Source of the DNA: SIG299 sp964541485
GTDB lineage: Bacteria > Bacillota > Clostridia > Lachnospirales > Lachnospiraceae
Assembly: GCA_964541485.1 (NCBI GenBank)
Contig: CAZIQL010000007.1
Location: 5,338-69,337, forward strand
Direction: 5' to 3'
DNA: 64,000 nucleotides
A program made the position numbers and the translations under genes. Of the stretch, positions 35,742 to 44,167 are shown piece by piece. Numbering within the stretch: position 1 is the first letter of the stretch; each line of letters starts with the position of its first letter. Under the pieces are notes generated by a model that saw only the letters and a program-made list of their open reading frames with translations, was not told where the DNA came from and ran no database searches.

Positions 35742-37148
35742 CTATGCCTCTGTCTGTGCCGCAATCCTTCCCATTGCTTTCTTTTTCCAGTTCCCCTTAA
35801 AATAGAAGATGGTCGTCAGAACAGCTCCCAGTACCCAGGAAATCAATAAGGAAATAAAAATACATTCCTTGCGTCCGTCCGGGAACTCCGGCGACTTGGA
35901 AAGGTACACAAGACCATAGGCAATCGGCACACGGATTGCCACCGTAGTAACCATTGAAATCCACATCGGAGTCAGTGTGTCACCTGCACCACGCATGACA
36001 CCGGACAAGCTCTGTGTCACTGCCATCGCAATATAGCCCACCGCAATAATACCCATCATATCACGGCTCAGTTCTACCAATTCCTGTGTATCTGTAAAAA
36101 TTCCCATCAGACCCTTGCCAAAAATCAAAATCATTCCGGTCAGGAAAGTAGAGGTAAGCACTGCAAGAATCGTACCCTGCTTCGCACCCTTTACCACTCT
36201 GTCATATTTTCCCGCACCTACATTCTGCCCTGCATAAGTGGTCATTGCGGTACCAAATGAGAAGTTTGGAAGCATCGCAAAACCATCGACACGCATTACA
36301 ATTACATTCGCAGCAATAAACTGCTCACCAAAGCTGTTGGTCAGAGACTGTACCACCACCATGGCAAGCGACATAATCGCCTGAGTTACACCGGATGGAA
36401 TACCAAGGCGGATAACACCCATGGAATACTTTTTCTCAAGCTTCAAAAAATTCGGCTTTAAATCAAATACATCCGTCAGCTTTAACAAACGCAGGAAGCA
36501 AAGTACCGCAGACACTGCCTGTGCGATAATGGTTGCCCACGCAACCCCCGCAACTCCCATGTCAAATTTTGCCACAAACAAAATATCCAGTACAATATTG
36601 ATTACTGTTGCAATCAGAAGATACATCAGAGAAGAAAACGCATCGCCAAGACCTCGGAGAATTCCACCCAATATATTATAGTATGCGCTGCCTGCACTAC
36701 CTAAAAACAGAATCATCAGATAGGACTGGCACCAATCAATAATACTGTCGGGTGTATTTAACATCTCAAGCATCGGTCTGGTAACCACAAGAGAAAGTCC
36801 CATAATAATCAATGTCGCAATCGCAGTCAGTGTAATACAGTTACCAATGGTCTTAGATAACTCTTCTCTCTGTCTTGCACCAAAATACTGGGAAACCAAA
36901 ATTCCGGCACCCATACTGATACCGACAAACAATACCAATAACAGGTTTAAAATCGGTGCCGCACTTCCTACTGCAGAAAGCGCATTGTCACCCACATATT
37001 TTCCTACTACAATGCTGTCTACCGTACTATAAAGCTGCTGTGCAATATTTCCGAGTAACATCGGTGCCGTAAACGCTACAATTTTCTTCCACGGTGTGCC
37101 AACTGTCATGTCGGTAGCGCCAAATAAGCCTTTGATTTTCTCTAACAT
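35742..37148 (-). CDS. MATE-family efflux transporter
   Basis: A 468-residue, 12-helix multidrug/oligosaccharidyl-lipid/polysaccharide-type exporter. The two halves each begin with the family pattern: APMLLGNIAQQLYSTVDSIV and LGIPSGVTQAIMSLAMVVVQ, and GQNVGAGKYDRVVKGAKQG is the internal copy of YFGARQREELSKTIG. Start chosen at 37148 with GGGGG upstream. It probably exports cationic compounds using a Na+ or H+ gradient. Only 13 bp separate it from the DEAD-box gene, so the two are likely cotranscribed. Confidence 0.94.
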   Translation of the reverse strand: MLEKIKGLFGATDMTVGTPWKKIVAFTAPMLLGNIAQQLYSTVDSIVVGKYVGDNALSAVGSAAPILNLLLVLFVGISMGAGILVSQYFGARQREELSKTIGNCITLTAIATLIIMGLSLVVTRPMLEMLNTPDSIIDWCQSYLMILFLGSAGSAYYNILGGILRGLGDAFSSLMYLLIATVINIVLDILFVAKFDMGVAGVAWATIIAQAVSAVLCFLRLLKLTDVFDLKPNFLKLEKKYSMGVIRLGIPSGVTQAIMSLAMVVVQSLTNSFGEQFIAANVIVMRVDGFAMLPNFSFGTAMTTYAGQNVGAGKYDRVVKGAKQGTILAVLTSTFLTGMILIFGKGLMGIFTDTQELVELSRDMMGIIAVGYIAMAVTQSLSGVMRGAGDTLTPMWISMVTTVAIRVPIAYGLVYLSKSPEFPDGRKECIFISLLISWVLGAVLTTIFYFKGNWKKKAMGRIAAQTEA

Positions 37149-37161
37149 GGTATTTTCCCCC

Positions 37162-38748
37162 TTATCTGCCCTTACCGTTTGCAGGTTCCACATTGATTGC
37201 CTTGCCCTTAATTTTTGCATTTTTCATCACCTGGATGACTTCTGCGGCGTATTCCCTTGGAACCTCTACAAACGTATATTTATCGTACATATCAATGCTG
37301 CCGATTAACTTGCCCGGCATTCCGGTCTCACCCGCAATCGCCCCAACAATATCCCCGGCACGCACCTTCTGCTTTTTACCGAGATTGATAAACAGACGAA
37401 CCATGCCTGCCTGAGCCCCGGTATCGCCAAACTCCATCCCCGGTCCCTGTTCTAAGGAAGCATCGGAATCGCCCATCTGCATCTTAAGGAATGCGGCTGC
37501 CACTTCGAGCGAGGTGATTTCGCATTCATTCGCCCTCTCTTCAATCAGGCGCATCATGTGCTCCAAGTCCTCATTCTCAATCGTTTCGCACACGCGGTCC
37601 AAAATCTTTTCTGCCTTAATCGCACTGACATCATTCAAGGACGGAATCGGTTGCAGATGAATCTTTGTCTTGCAAAACCGCATGATATCCTTTAACTTGT
37701 AAATTTCACGACCCACCACGAAGCTGAATGCCCGTCCGGTCCGTCCCGCTCTTCCGGTACGTCCGATACGGTGTACGTAGTACTCATCATCCTGTGGAAT
37801 ATCGTAGTTAAATACCGCCTCGACATCATCCACGTCAATGCCTCTTGCCGCAACATCAGTCGCCACTAAAATATCCGTCTTTCCGCTGCGGAACGTCTCC
37901 ATAACACGGTCACGCTGTACCTGCTTCAAATCACCATGCAAGGCTTCTGCAAAATAACCGCGTAACTGCAATGCAGAGACCAGCTCATCCACCTGCTTTT
38001 TTGTGTTACAGAACACGAGGGATAACTTCGGGTCGTACATATCAAGCAATCTGCAAAGCACTTCTAATTTTGTATTCGGGCGCACCTCATAATAGTACTG
38101 CTCAATTTTTGGTACGGTTAATTCCTTTTTCACGACTTTGACAAGCACCGCATTTTTCTGGTAGGTGTGGGCAATGTCCATAATCGGTTTTGGCATCGTA
38201 GCAGAAAACAAAAGCGTCTGCCGCTCCTCCGGCAGTTCCTTTAAGATTGTCTCAATATCTTCGCGGAAGCCCATGTTTAACATTTCATCCGCTTCATCAA
38301 GTGCAACCATACGCACCTGATCCATCTTTAAAGTATGTCTTCTCATGTGATCCATCACACGCCCCGGCGTTCCGATAATAATCTGCACCCCGCCCTTTAA
38401 GGAACGAATCTGCTTACTGATATCCTGACCACCGTAAATCGGCAACACCTTAATTCCGTGCATGAATTTTGCAAGCTTTCTGATTTCCTCTGCCACCTGA
38501 ATAGCAAGTTCTCTCGTCGGACAAAGCACCAATGCCTGCAACGCCTTGCTCTTTGGATCCACCAGCTGCAACAGCGGAATACCAAACGCCGCCGTCTTAC
38601 CGGTTCCGGTCTGCGCCTGCCCGATAATATCTTTTCCTTCCATGACCACCGGAATGGCTTCTGCCTGAATCGGTGTCATCTCCTCAAATCCCATCTCTTT
38701 TACGGCACGAAGAATCGGTGCCTGCAATTCCATCTCGTCAAATCTCAT
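37162..38748 (-). CDS. DEAD-box RNA helicase (DeaD/CshA type) with DbpA-like domain
   Basis: A 528-residue ATP-dependent RNA helicase. Motifs in order: Q motif GFEEMTPIQAEAIPV, motif I AQTGTGKTAA, PTRELA, GTPGRVMDH, DEAD in LDEADEMLNMGF, SAT, then ARGIDVDDVEAV and HRIGRTGRAGRTG. A linker leads to a C-terminal DbpA RNA-binding domain (about 440-520; VRLFINLGKKQKVRAGDIVG). Such proteins help ribosome assembly and mRNA decay, often in the cold. Its upstream intergenic region holds unusual inverted repeats. Confidence 0.95.
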   Translation of the reverse strand: MRFDEMELQAPILRAVKEMGFEEMTPIQAEAIPVVMEGKDIIGQAQTGTGKTAAFGIPLLQLVDPKSKALQALVLCPTRELAIQVAEEIRKLAKFMHGIKVLPIYGGQDISKQIRSLKGGVQIIIGTPGRVMDHMRRHTLKMDQVRMVALDEADEMLNMGFREDIETILKELPEERQTLLFSATMPKPIMDIAHTYQKNAVLVKVVKKELTVPKIEQYYYEVRPNTKLEVLCRLLDMYDPKLSLVFCNTKKQVDELVSALQLRGYFAEALHGDLKQVQRDRVMETFRSGKTDILVATDVAARGIDVDDVEAVFNYDIPQDDEYYVHRIGRTGRAGRTGRAFSFVVGREIYKLKDIMRFCKTKIHLQPIPSLNDVSAIKAEKILDRVCETIENEDLEHMMRLIEERANECEITSLEVAAAFLKMQMGDSDASLEQGPGMEFGDTGAQAGMVRLFINLGKKQKVRAGDIVGAIAGETGMPGKLIGSIDMYDKYTFVEVPREYAAEVIQVMKNAKIKGKAINVEPANGKGR

Positions 38749-38842
38749 AAAATTTTACTTTTCTCACTTTCTATTTACACTAATCAATTAGTTTATCATA
38801 TAGAGTGGTTTGCAGTCAAGGTCTGGCGCATTTCGGTCTTGA

Positions 38843-38951
38843 TTGGGCAATTGCACACGAGATACTCATTTATTGCCCAACTTTCTTCCTCCCCCATCGG
38901 TTTTTGACCACTTTTGGGCAATAAGCCCTCGTCTAATCTGCACATGCCCAA
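38843..38951. repeat. two inverted copies of a 38-bp hairpin element
   Basis: Copy 1 is 38843-38880: TTGGGCAAT, 20 nt, ATTGCCCAA. Copy 2 is 38914-38951, best aligned to copy 1 when read on the other strand: TTGGGCATG, 20 nt, ATTGCCCAA. The loops share TGCA near one side. Both arms sit 29 bp apart start to start. Confidence 0.7.
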
Positions 38952-39082
38952 AATAGCATTTTGATAATTGAAACCCTAGCAGGCGTCAGACACTCTTTGT
39001 CCGCAAATCATCTTCCCCGGATTTTCTACTATACTTTTGAAATAAGATAGATTATAATGTATGTAATTCATTTTTCGTCTTT

Positions 39083-39278
39083 TTACCCTCTATCACATGC
39101 TCCTTCGTCGTTAGAAGGTAAAAAAACAAGCTATTTTAGAAATTTTACCTTCTATTCCTTTACATGCACTTGTTAGATGGTAATTTTTCAAAAAAAGAAG
39201 CCAAATTTACCATCCGGCCAAAGAAAAATTTATTTTAGAGGGTAATTTCAAAAAATCAAGGTGCATTATTACCCTTTT
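39083..39278. repeat. 62-bp-period array of alternating TAGANGGTAA motifs
   Basis: Seven 10-bp motifs alternate orientation: inverted at 39083, 39145, 39207, 39269 and direct at 39112, 39174, 39236. Start-to-start spacing is 29, 33, 29, 33, 29, 33. Each direct motif pairs with the inverted one 33 bp on: TAGAAGGTAA/TTACCTTCTA, GATGGTAA/TTACCATC, AGGGTAA/TTACCCT, so the variable base always matches its partner. Spacer and loop sequences are not conserved. See findings. Confidence 0.8.
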
Positions 39279-39338
39279 GAATGAACTTTCCTTTAAAAAA
39301 AGTAAAAACCCAAAAAACAAGAAAGGAACAAAACCACC

Positions 39339-39590
39339 ATGTTAGAATTCAAATACGATACCCAGTTATTAATCGAAGGAGAAAATCTTGACGAAGATGT
39401 CATCAGCGAATATTTTACAAAGAACTTCAAAGGCGACTGTCTGCTAGCGGTAGGCGATGAAGAATTGATTAAGATTCACTATCACACAAATGAGCCATGG
39501 AAAGTGCTGGAGTATTGCTCCACCCTTGGCGAAATTTATGACATTGTCATTGAAGATATGGACAGACAAGCAAGAGGTCTGCAGGGATAG
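39339..39590 (+). CDS. stand-alone DAK2/FakA-like domain protein
   Basis: An 83-residue protein that resembles the part of DAK2-family (FakA/YloV) proteins reading IKIHxHTNxPxKVLEYxxxLGEIYDI, here IKIHYHTNEPWKVLEYCSTL, followed by IEDMDRQARGLQG. The kinase domain of FakA is absent. In Lachnospiraceae such short proteins are often annotated 'kinase to dihydroxyacetone kinase', a name inherited from similarity, not activity. It heads a pair with the frameshifted cysteine-rich gene. Its long 5' region contains the 62-bp array. Confidence 0.75.
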   Translation: MLEFKYDTQLLIEGENLDEDVISEYFTKNFKGDCLLAVGDEELIKIHYHTNEPWKVLEYCSTLGEIYDIVIEDMDRQARGLQG

Positions 39591-39600
39591 GAGGCTCACC

Positions 39601-39843
39601 ATGGAACATTCCTACCGTTTCTTTGAAAATAAAGACTGCAAATATTTCCCGTACCATGAAAAGGACGGCGACCTTAACATGTCTTTTCTGTTACTGCCCG
39701 CTTTATACAATGGAGCATTGCCCGGGACAATACAAATACCATGAGGCAAACGGCAGACGCATCAAATTCTGTACGGATTGCACTTTCCCGCACAAGCCGG
39801 AAAACTATGATACGATTATTCAGCTTTTAGAAAGAGGACTATA
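39601..39843 (+). pseudogene. cysteine-rich small domain protein, frameshifted
   Basis: Frame 1 starts MEHSYRFFENKDCKYFPYHE and then loses sense at about 39679. The next frame continues the expected family sequence: CLFCYCPLY, EHCPGQYKYHEANGRRIKFC, TDCTFPHKPENYDTIIQLL. Removing one A near 39679 restores a single 80-residue protein with the Cys pattern of the cysteine-rich small domain family, probably metal-binding. GGAGG precedes the ATG. Either a recent inactivating insertion or a sequencing error. Confidence 0.85.
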
Positions 39844-39923
39844 ATCCCCCCGATTCCCAGCACAGTGGATTGCAAAATTTGCTTGCGTCCCATAACATAA
39901 GGGCAGGGCCCACGCAAGAAAGA

Positions 39924-39988
39924 AGAGGCAAATCCTCTGCTCGCGCAGAGCTCGCATTTTGCTTTGCAAAACAAGGAGGATTGTCATG
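39924..39988 (+). promoter_or_regulatory. leader element shared with rpiB
   Basis: AATCCTCTGCTCG, GCTCGCATTTT, hairpin TTTTGC-TTT-GCAAAA, then CAAGGAGGATT and the start of the XRE gene. The same blocks occur in the rpiB leader (7919-7990, minus). Here CTCTGC-TCGC-GCAGAG can form an additional 6-bp hairpin. Confidence 0.6.
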
Positions 39989-40879
39989 AACAAAGAAAAA
40001 ACAGGACTTTTAATTAAAAACGCAAGAACGGAAAAGGGACTGACCCAACTAGAATTAAGTGATATTCTGGGAGTTTCCAACAAGGCAGTTTCCCGCTGGG
40101 AATGCGGAGAGACCTTTCCTGATGTCGGGTTACTTGACCATTTGGCAAATACCCTTGAATTAACCATTGAAGAACTGGTTCTTGGGGAAAGAATAGAACC
40201 GCAGAAAGACAGTCAACCATCCAAAGAGAAAACCTACCAGGAAATCATACAAGCTGTAAAACTACAGAAAAAACTACATGCCAGACAATGCATGTGCATA
40301 CTTGGCGGAATATTTGTATGTACCCTGCTTGGATTGGAAGGTTTCTTTTGCCTTGCCGGGAAAAGCACCGAGTGGCCTTGGCCTGTCTTTGCACTCTCTC
40401 TTAGCATTCTGCTTTTGATTTCCGGAATCCTTGCATCGAAATCCGAACCCGGAAAGCCGGAGCGAAAAAGCAAGATACTAAGCCGCATTTCGCTTGTTAC
40501 CTTCGGGTATAGTTTTATTTTACTGCTTGCGGCAATTTTAATCGTTAGGAACGGGAGCCTGCCGTTTTCCTTGGACCTTAACCAGTTTGGACCTTTTCTT
40601 TCTTATCAGTTCAAGGCAGTCTGGTTGTTTAACGCTTTTACCACGGCATTCTTCCTATGGAAGCTGAGCAAAGAAGCGTCCGTCCCGGTATTCGGTTTAT
40701 TTCTCAGTGAAGCAACTGCATTTTTAGCCATGCTTTACTGCAACGTTTTAGGCACCCCAAGCTCCGCAGAAGTTTCTCTTATTGTGACGTTATGTTACAC
40801 CGGACTTGTCGTACTTCTGTTACTCATTGCCACCGGAATCACTGTTCTTTATCGCAACCAAAAAGGTTACAACAAGTAG
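39986..40879 (+). CDS. XRE-family regulator with C-terminal membrane domain
   Basis: A 297-residue protein: an N-terminal XRE helix-turn-helix (about 1-65; KNARTEKGLTQLELSDILGV and SNKAVSRWECGETFPDVGLL), a linker, and about six hydrophobic helices from residue 100 to the end. This is a membrane-bound transcription factor layout frequent in Firmicutes. The start at 39986 has AAGGAGG upstream. It precedes a DMT transporter gene by 109 bp. Signal and targets unknown. Confidence 0.88.
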   Translation: MNKEKTGLLIKNARTEKGLTQLELSDILGVSNKAVSRWECGETFPDVGLLDHLANTLELTIEELVLGERIEPQKDSQPSKEKTYQEIIQAVKLQKKLHARQCMCILGGIFVCTLLGLEGFFCLAGKSTEWPWPVFALSLSILLLISGILASKSEPGKPERKSKILSRISLVTFGYSFILLLAAILIVRNGSLPFSLDLNQFGPFLSYQFKAVWLFNAFTTAFFLWKLSKEASVPVFGLFLSEATAFLAMLYCNVLGTPSSAEVSLIVTLCYTGLVVLLLLIATGITVLYRNQKGYNK

Positions 40880-40987
40880 CAAGAATCAACAAGCGGCTGC
40901 TAATCCATCAGAGTCTGGATTCTCATTGAAATTCAGGCTCTGTTTTTATATAATGAAAACAAGAAATAGAAGAAAGGACTACACCTG

Positions 40988-41872
40988 ATGAAAACAAAAA
41001 AACTCGCAACAGTCTTTGCCATCCTGGCAGCAGCGTTATATGCAATCAATATACCATTATCCAAATTACTGTTAGGACACGTCGGCTCCACAATGATGGC
41101 GGCATTTCTCTACCTTGGCGCCGGCATCGGCATGTTCCTGTATTGCACTATCGGTGATTTGACAGGAACGCGCAAGAAAAAAGAACGCCTGACGAAAAAT
41201 GAGTTGCCGTATACCATTGCCATGGTGATTTTAGACATTATCGCACCGATTCTTTTGATGATTGGCATTACAAAAACCAACTCAGCGAATGTTTCACTTC
41301 TAAATAACTTTGAGATTGTGGCCACCTCGCTGATTGCACTCCTGATTTTTAAAGAGGTGATTTCAAAAAAGCTCTGGCTTGCCATTGGGCTCGTAACTGC
41401 GGCCAGTGTAATTTTAAGTTTTAGCGGTAATGATGCTTTTACCTTTAATGTAGGTTCTCTGTTTGTCCTCGGTGCCTGCGTCTGCTGGGGGGTTGAAAAC
41501 AACTGTACCAAAATGCTAAGCTCCAAAAGTTCGGAGCAGATTGTCATTATTAAAGGCTGCTTCTCGGGACTTGGAAGCCTAATGGTAGCACTGATTCTGG
41601 GAGAGAGCATCCCCGCACTGAAATACATACTCGCCGTACTGTTGCTCGGCTTTGTTGCTTATGGCCTCAGCATCAACTTTTACATCATGGCGCAAAAGGA
41701 TCTGGGTGCGGCCAAAACCAGTGCCTACTACTCCATTGCACCATTCCTTGGTGTAGCATTCAGCCTGGTATTGCTTGGTGAACGACCGGCTGTACAATTT
41801 TATATCGCACTTGCCATTATGATCATCAGCACTGTTCTGATGACAAAAGATACCATGGAACAGGAAAACTGA
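40988..41872 (+). CDS. DMT/EamA-family transporter
   Basis: A 294-residue transporter with ten predicted helices in two EamA repeats (about 5-140 and 150-290). The first repeat contains the family-like NVSLLNNFEIVATSLIALLIF with Glu after helix 4, the second YYSIAPFLGVAFSLVLLGE. EamA proteins mostly export amino acids, metabolites or drugs. Substrate cannot be inferred. GAAAGGA precedes the ATG. Same strand as the membrane XRE regulator upstream and a LURP-one gene 41 bp downstream. Confidence 0.92.
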   Translation: MKTKKLATVFAILAAALYAINIPLSKLLLGHVGSTMMAAFLYLGAGIGMFLYCTIGDLTGTRKKKERLTKNELPYTIAMVILDIIAPILLMIGITKTNSANVSLLNNFEIVATSLIALLIFKEVISKKLWLAIGLVTAASVILSFSGNDAFTFNVGSLFVLGACVCWGVENNCTKMLSSKSSEQIVIIKGCFSGLGSLMVALILGESIPALKYILAVLLLGFVAYGLSINFYIMAQKDLGAAKTSAYYSIAPFLGVAFSLVLLGERPAVQFYIALAIMIISTVLMTKDTMEQEN

Positions 41873-41913
41873 TTTCAAAAAAGGGAAAAACAAACAGAAG
41901 GGAGAATAACAAA

Positions 41914-42396
41914 ATGAGTTTGTACGTAAAACAACACATCTTTACCTGGGGAGACAAGTTCTCCATCTACGACGAAGCAGGAAACGAAAAATACTATGTG
42001 GAAGGCGAGGTTTTCACCTTTGGAAAAAAGCTGCACCTGTTTGATATGCAGGGCAGAGAGCTCGCTTTCATAGAGCAGCAGGTGTTTACCTTCCTGCCGC
42101 GTTACTATGTATACCGTAACGGCAGTCAGCTTGCGGAAGTAGTCAAAGACTTTACCTTCTTCCATCAGGAGTACACCGTAAACGGCCTCGGTTGGTCCGT
42201 TACCGGCGATTTCTTCGACCACGACTACGAAGTAACCGACGCTTCCGGTCATACGGTTGTTTCGGTATCCCGTGAATGGTTTACACTCGGCGATGCCTAT
42301 GAGCTCCGTTTCACCGGTAATGCCGATGAAGTGGATGCCCTTGCGGTTTGCCTTGTGATTGATGCCTGCATTGAGGCAGCGAGAAATAATAATTAA
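41914..42396 (+). CDS. LURP-one-related (tubby-like) protein
   Basis: A 160-residue protein with the YxjI/LURP-one pattern: MSLYVKQHIFTWGDKFSIYD, YYVEGEVFTFGKKLHLFD, QQVFTFLPRYYVYRNG, SVTGDFFDHDYEVTD, VVSVSREWFTLGDAYELRF, and an acidic end. The fold is a 12-strand beta-barrel around a central helix, like tubby and scramblase. Function in bacteria is not established. AGAAGGGAG precedes the ATG. A terminator follows 22 bp after the stop. Confidence 0.9.
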   Translation: MSLYVKQHIFTWGDKFSIYDEAGNEKYYVEGEVFTFGKKLHLFDMQGRELAFIEQQVFTFLPRYYVYRNGSQLAEVVKDFTFFHQEYTVNGLGWSVTGDFFDHDYEVTDASGHTVVSVSREWFTLGDAYELRFTGNADEVDALAVCLVIDACIEAARNNN

Positions 42397-42417
42397 AAGA
42401 GATTCGCAAAAAATTTA

Positions 42418-42447
42418 CAGGTCTGGACAGCTGCCCAGACCTGTTTT
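42418..42447 (+). terminator. terminator after the LURP-one gene
   Basis: Perfect 9-bp stem CAGGTCTGG / CCAGACCTG with an 8-nt loop, then TTTT. Confidence 0.8.
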
Positions 42448-42448
42448 C

Positions 42449-43795
42449 TCATTTCTTCCTGTTTCCCAAATACCTCTTCAATAAAAATGCACAAAAATAT
42501 GGGAAAGTACAAATTTCATCACTGCATCCAATATTTCCTCCCGTAAACTTAACTCCCCATGATATGTCCGGATATTTCTCGCTTTGAATCAATGTTCTAA
42601 GCGTTTTGGCTGTCCCTCTCGTCGCCTTTACCTCAACCGGAATTAAGCGCTCCTGCGTCCGGACAAAAAAATCCTCCTCCAATGTGGAATCGTCTTTTTT
42701 ATAGTAATATAAACCGTATCCGCACTTTGTTAACGCCTCACCGACAATGTTCTCGTATAAGGCACCTTTATAAACTCCCAGATTCTTATTTGCTCTCAAA
42801 TCCTCCTGCGCCTCTTCATCCAGCATTGCTACGAATAATCCGGTGTCAAAGAAGTATAGTTTGTACTTTGAATCATCATAGTTTCCTTTCAGTGGCAACT
42901 CCGGTGCATTCAGACAATAACAAATATTCACGATGCCTGCATCCTTCAACCGCTCAATGCAGCCGCGGTAATCCTTAAACCGTGCTCCGCTGGCCACCTT
43001 GGATATCTGAAACTTCTTGTTATCCTTTGCAAGCTGTACCGGAATCTGTTCAAATACATTTAAAATTCTGGTCTGATCAAGCCCCTCTGCATACTTCCGT
43101 ATGTCTTCTTTATAATCTTCCAGTAGCTGTCTCTGGATTTCTAGAGTCCCCTCAAATGTGTCCTTTTTTATATATTCCCGCACAACAGCCGGCATTCCGC
43201 CCAAAATACAATAATCCAAAAACAGATTGCTATAGATTGTCATCTCTGTTTCATTGAACGGTTTCTGCGTTTTCATATGCTCCAGCATTTCTTGAATTAC
43301 AGAATCTCCGTACCCCTTTGCCCACAAAAACTCTTCAAAATCCATAGAAAACATTTCATAGTCCGTCTTATATCCGACACTATTACTTTCAATCCTCTTA
43401 TAATGAATCCCGAGCAAAGAACCACTGCAAATTACATCATAACGTCCGTCCGTTTTAAAAAATTTCAGTGAAGTTGCAATCTCCGGATATTCCTGCAGTT
43501 CATCAAAGATAAAAAGCGTTTCCCCTTCTTCAAATCTTTTTGATGGGTCAATCCGGGAAATATTTCGAATAATATCGTCAGTCTTGTATCCATCCTCTGT
43601 AATCTTTTTATACTTTGGTTCCTCGACAAAATTAATATAAATCACATTCTGATAAGCTTTTTGGGCAAAACGGCGAATCGATTCTGTTTTTCCTACCTGC
43701 CGCGGTCCCTTCACAATCAGAGGTAAATGGTCTTCTTTTTCTTTCCACTCAGCAAGATACATATCAATCTTTCGTCTCAAATACAACTCTTCCAT
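42449..43795 (-). CDS. AAA-type ATPase with DUF4143
   Basis: A 448-residue protein of the AAA_14/DUF4143 type common in Firmicutes and archaea. P-loop VKGPRQVGKTESI (about 27-39), Walker B FIFDELQEYPE, sensor region ICSGSLLG, then DUF4143 with VGEALTKCGYGLYYYKKDD and EEDFFVRTQERLIPVEVKAT, a nuclease-like strand pattern. Start chosen at 43795 with GGAGGG upstream. Function is unknown. Its promoter carries two copies of a 21-bp direct repeat (43839-43891). Confidence 0.88.
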   Translation of the reverse strand: MEELYLRRKIDMYLAEWKEKEDHLPLIVKGPRQVGKTESIRRFAQKAYQNVIYINFVEEPKYKKITEDGYKTDDIIRNISRIDPSKRFEEGETLFIFDELQEYPEIATSLKFFKTDGRYDVICSGSLLGIHYKRIESNSVGYKTDYEMFSMDFEEFLWAKGYGDSVIQEMLEHMKTQKPFNETEMTIYSNLFLDYCILGGMPAVVREYIKKDTFEGTLEIQRQLLEDYKEDIRKYAEGLDQTRILNVFEQIPVQLAKDNKKFQISKVASGARFKDYRGCIERLKDAGIVNICYCLNAPELPLKGNYDDSKYKLYFFDTGLFVAMLDEEAQEDLRANKNLGVYKGALYENIVGEALTKCGYGLYYYKKDDSTLEEDFFVRTQERLIPVEVKATRGTAKTLRTLIQSEKYPDISWGVKFTGGNIGCSDEICTFPYFCAFLLKRYLGNRKK

Positions 43796-43831
43796 CAACA
43801 GCCCTCCTTGCTTTTTCTCCCTTACAGTTAT

Positions 43832-43891
43832 AGTATAGCAAAAAAATGAGCGAGTTTTCAAGAAGATTTACAAAAAAATGAGCGAGTTTTC
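43832..43891 (-). promoter_or_regulatory. ATPase promoter with 21-bp direct repeat
   Basis: On the minus strand two identical 21-bp copies of GAAAACTCGCTCATTT plus T-run lie at 43871-43891 and 43839-43859, 32 bp apart. The proximal copy overlaps TTGAAA (43856-43861), an 18-bp spacer and TATACT (43832-43837). About three helical turns separate the copies, as for a protein binding to one DNA face. Confidence 0.65.
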
Positions 43892-43947
43892 CGTGTTATT
43901 TTACATTTTTCGCATAAAAAAGTGCGGGTACGCTTTTGAGACCATCC

Positions 43948-44142
43948 TTATTTCAATCGGTATCTGCTACCGTTTCTTTCCATGATATGCTCTGAAATCA
44001 TATCTCGGCGGATTGTACAGAAATCGTCATGAAACTGAAGAATCTTATCATTGACTTCTTTTTCCTCATACTCTTTCCCACACTCAAATACCTTTGCAAT
44101 TTCCTCCAGACAAATGCGTTGCTTCCCGCTGCTTTTGCTCAT
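43948..44142 (-). CDS. DUF2087-like small protein
   Basis: A 64-residue protein matching the DUF2087 pattern: EEIAKVFECGKEYEEKEVND, ILQFHDDFCTIRRDMISEHI, MERNGSRYRL. The domain is a small winged-helix-like fold usually attached to regulators or acting alone; function not established. Start taken at the ATG 44142 with GGAGAGG upstream. Its promoter has overlapping palindromes, suggesting a regulated or self-regulated gene. Confidence 0.8.
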   Translation of the reverse strand: MSKSSGKQRICLEEIAKVFECGKEYEEKEVNDKILQFHDDFCTIRRDMISEHIMERNGSRYRLK

Positions 44143-44167
44143 CAATTACCTCTCCTTTTTGTTTAGA

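Larger units (their letters stand above)
38749..39338. other. 590-bp non-coding region with two sets of inverted repeats
   Basis: No gene is seen. It separates the divergent DEAD-box gene and the DAK2-like gene. The left part has two 38-bp inverted elements with TTGGGCAAT-type arms (38843-38951). The right part has the 62-bp-period array (39083-39278). A TATAAT at 39053-39058 has no clear -35. Confidence 0.8.

Noticed and set aside
39083..39278. CRISPR array
   Set aside because: The repeated motifs are only 10 bp, alternate in orientation and are imperfect; there are no constant 28-37-bp direct repeats and no cas gene in the window.
39112..39278. The hairpins of the 62-bp array as rho-independent terminators
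   Set aside because: Loops are 23 nt, stems AT-rich and T runs do not follow the stems.
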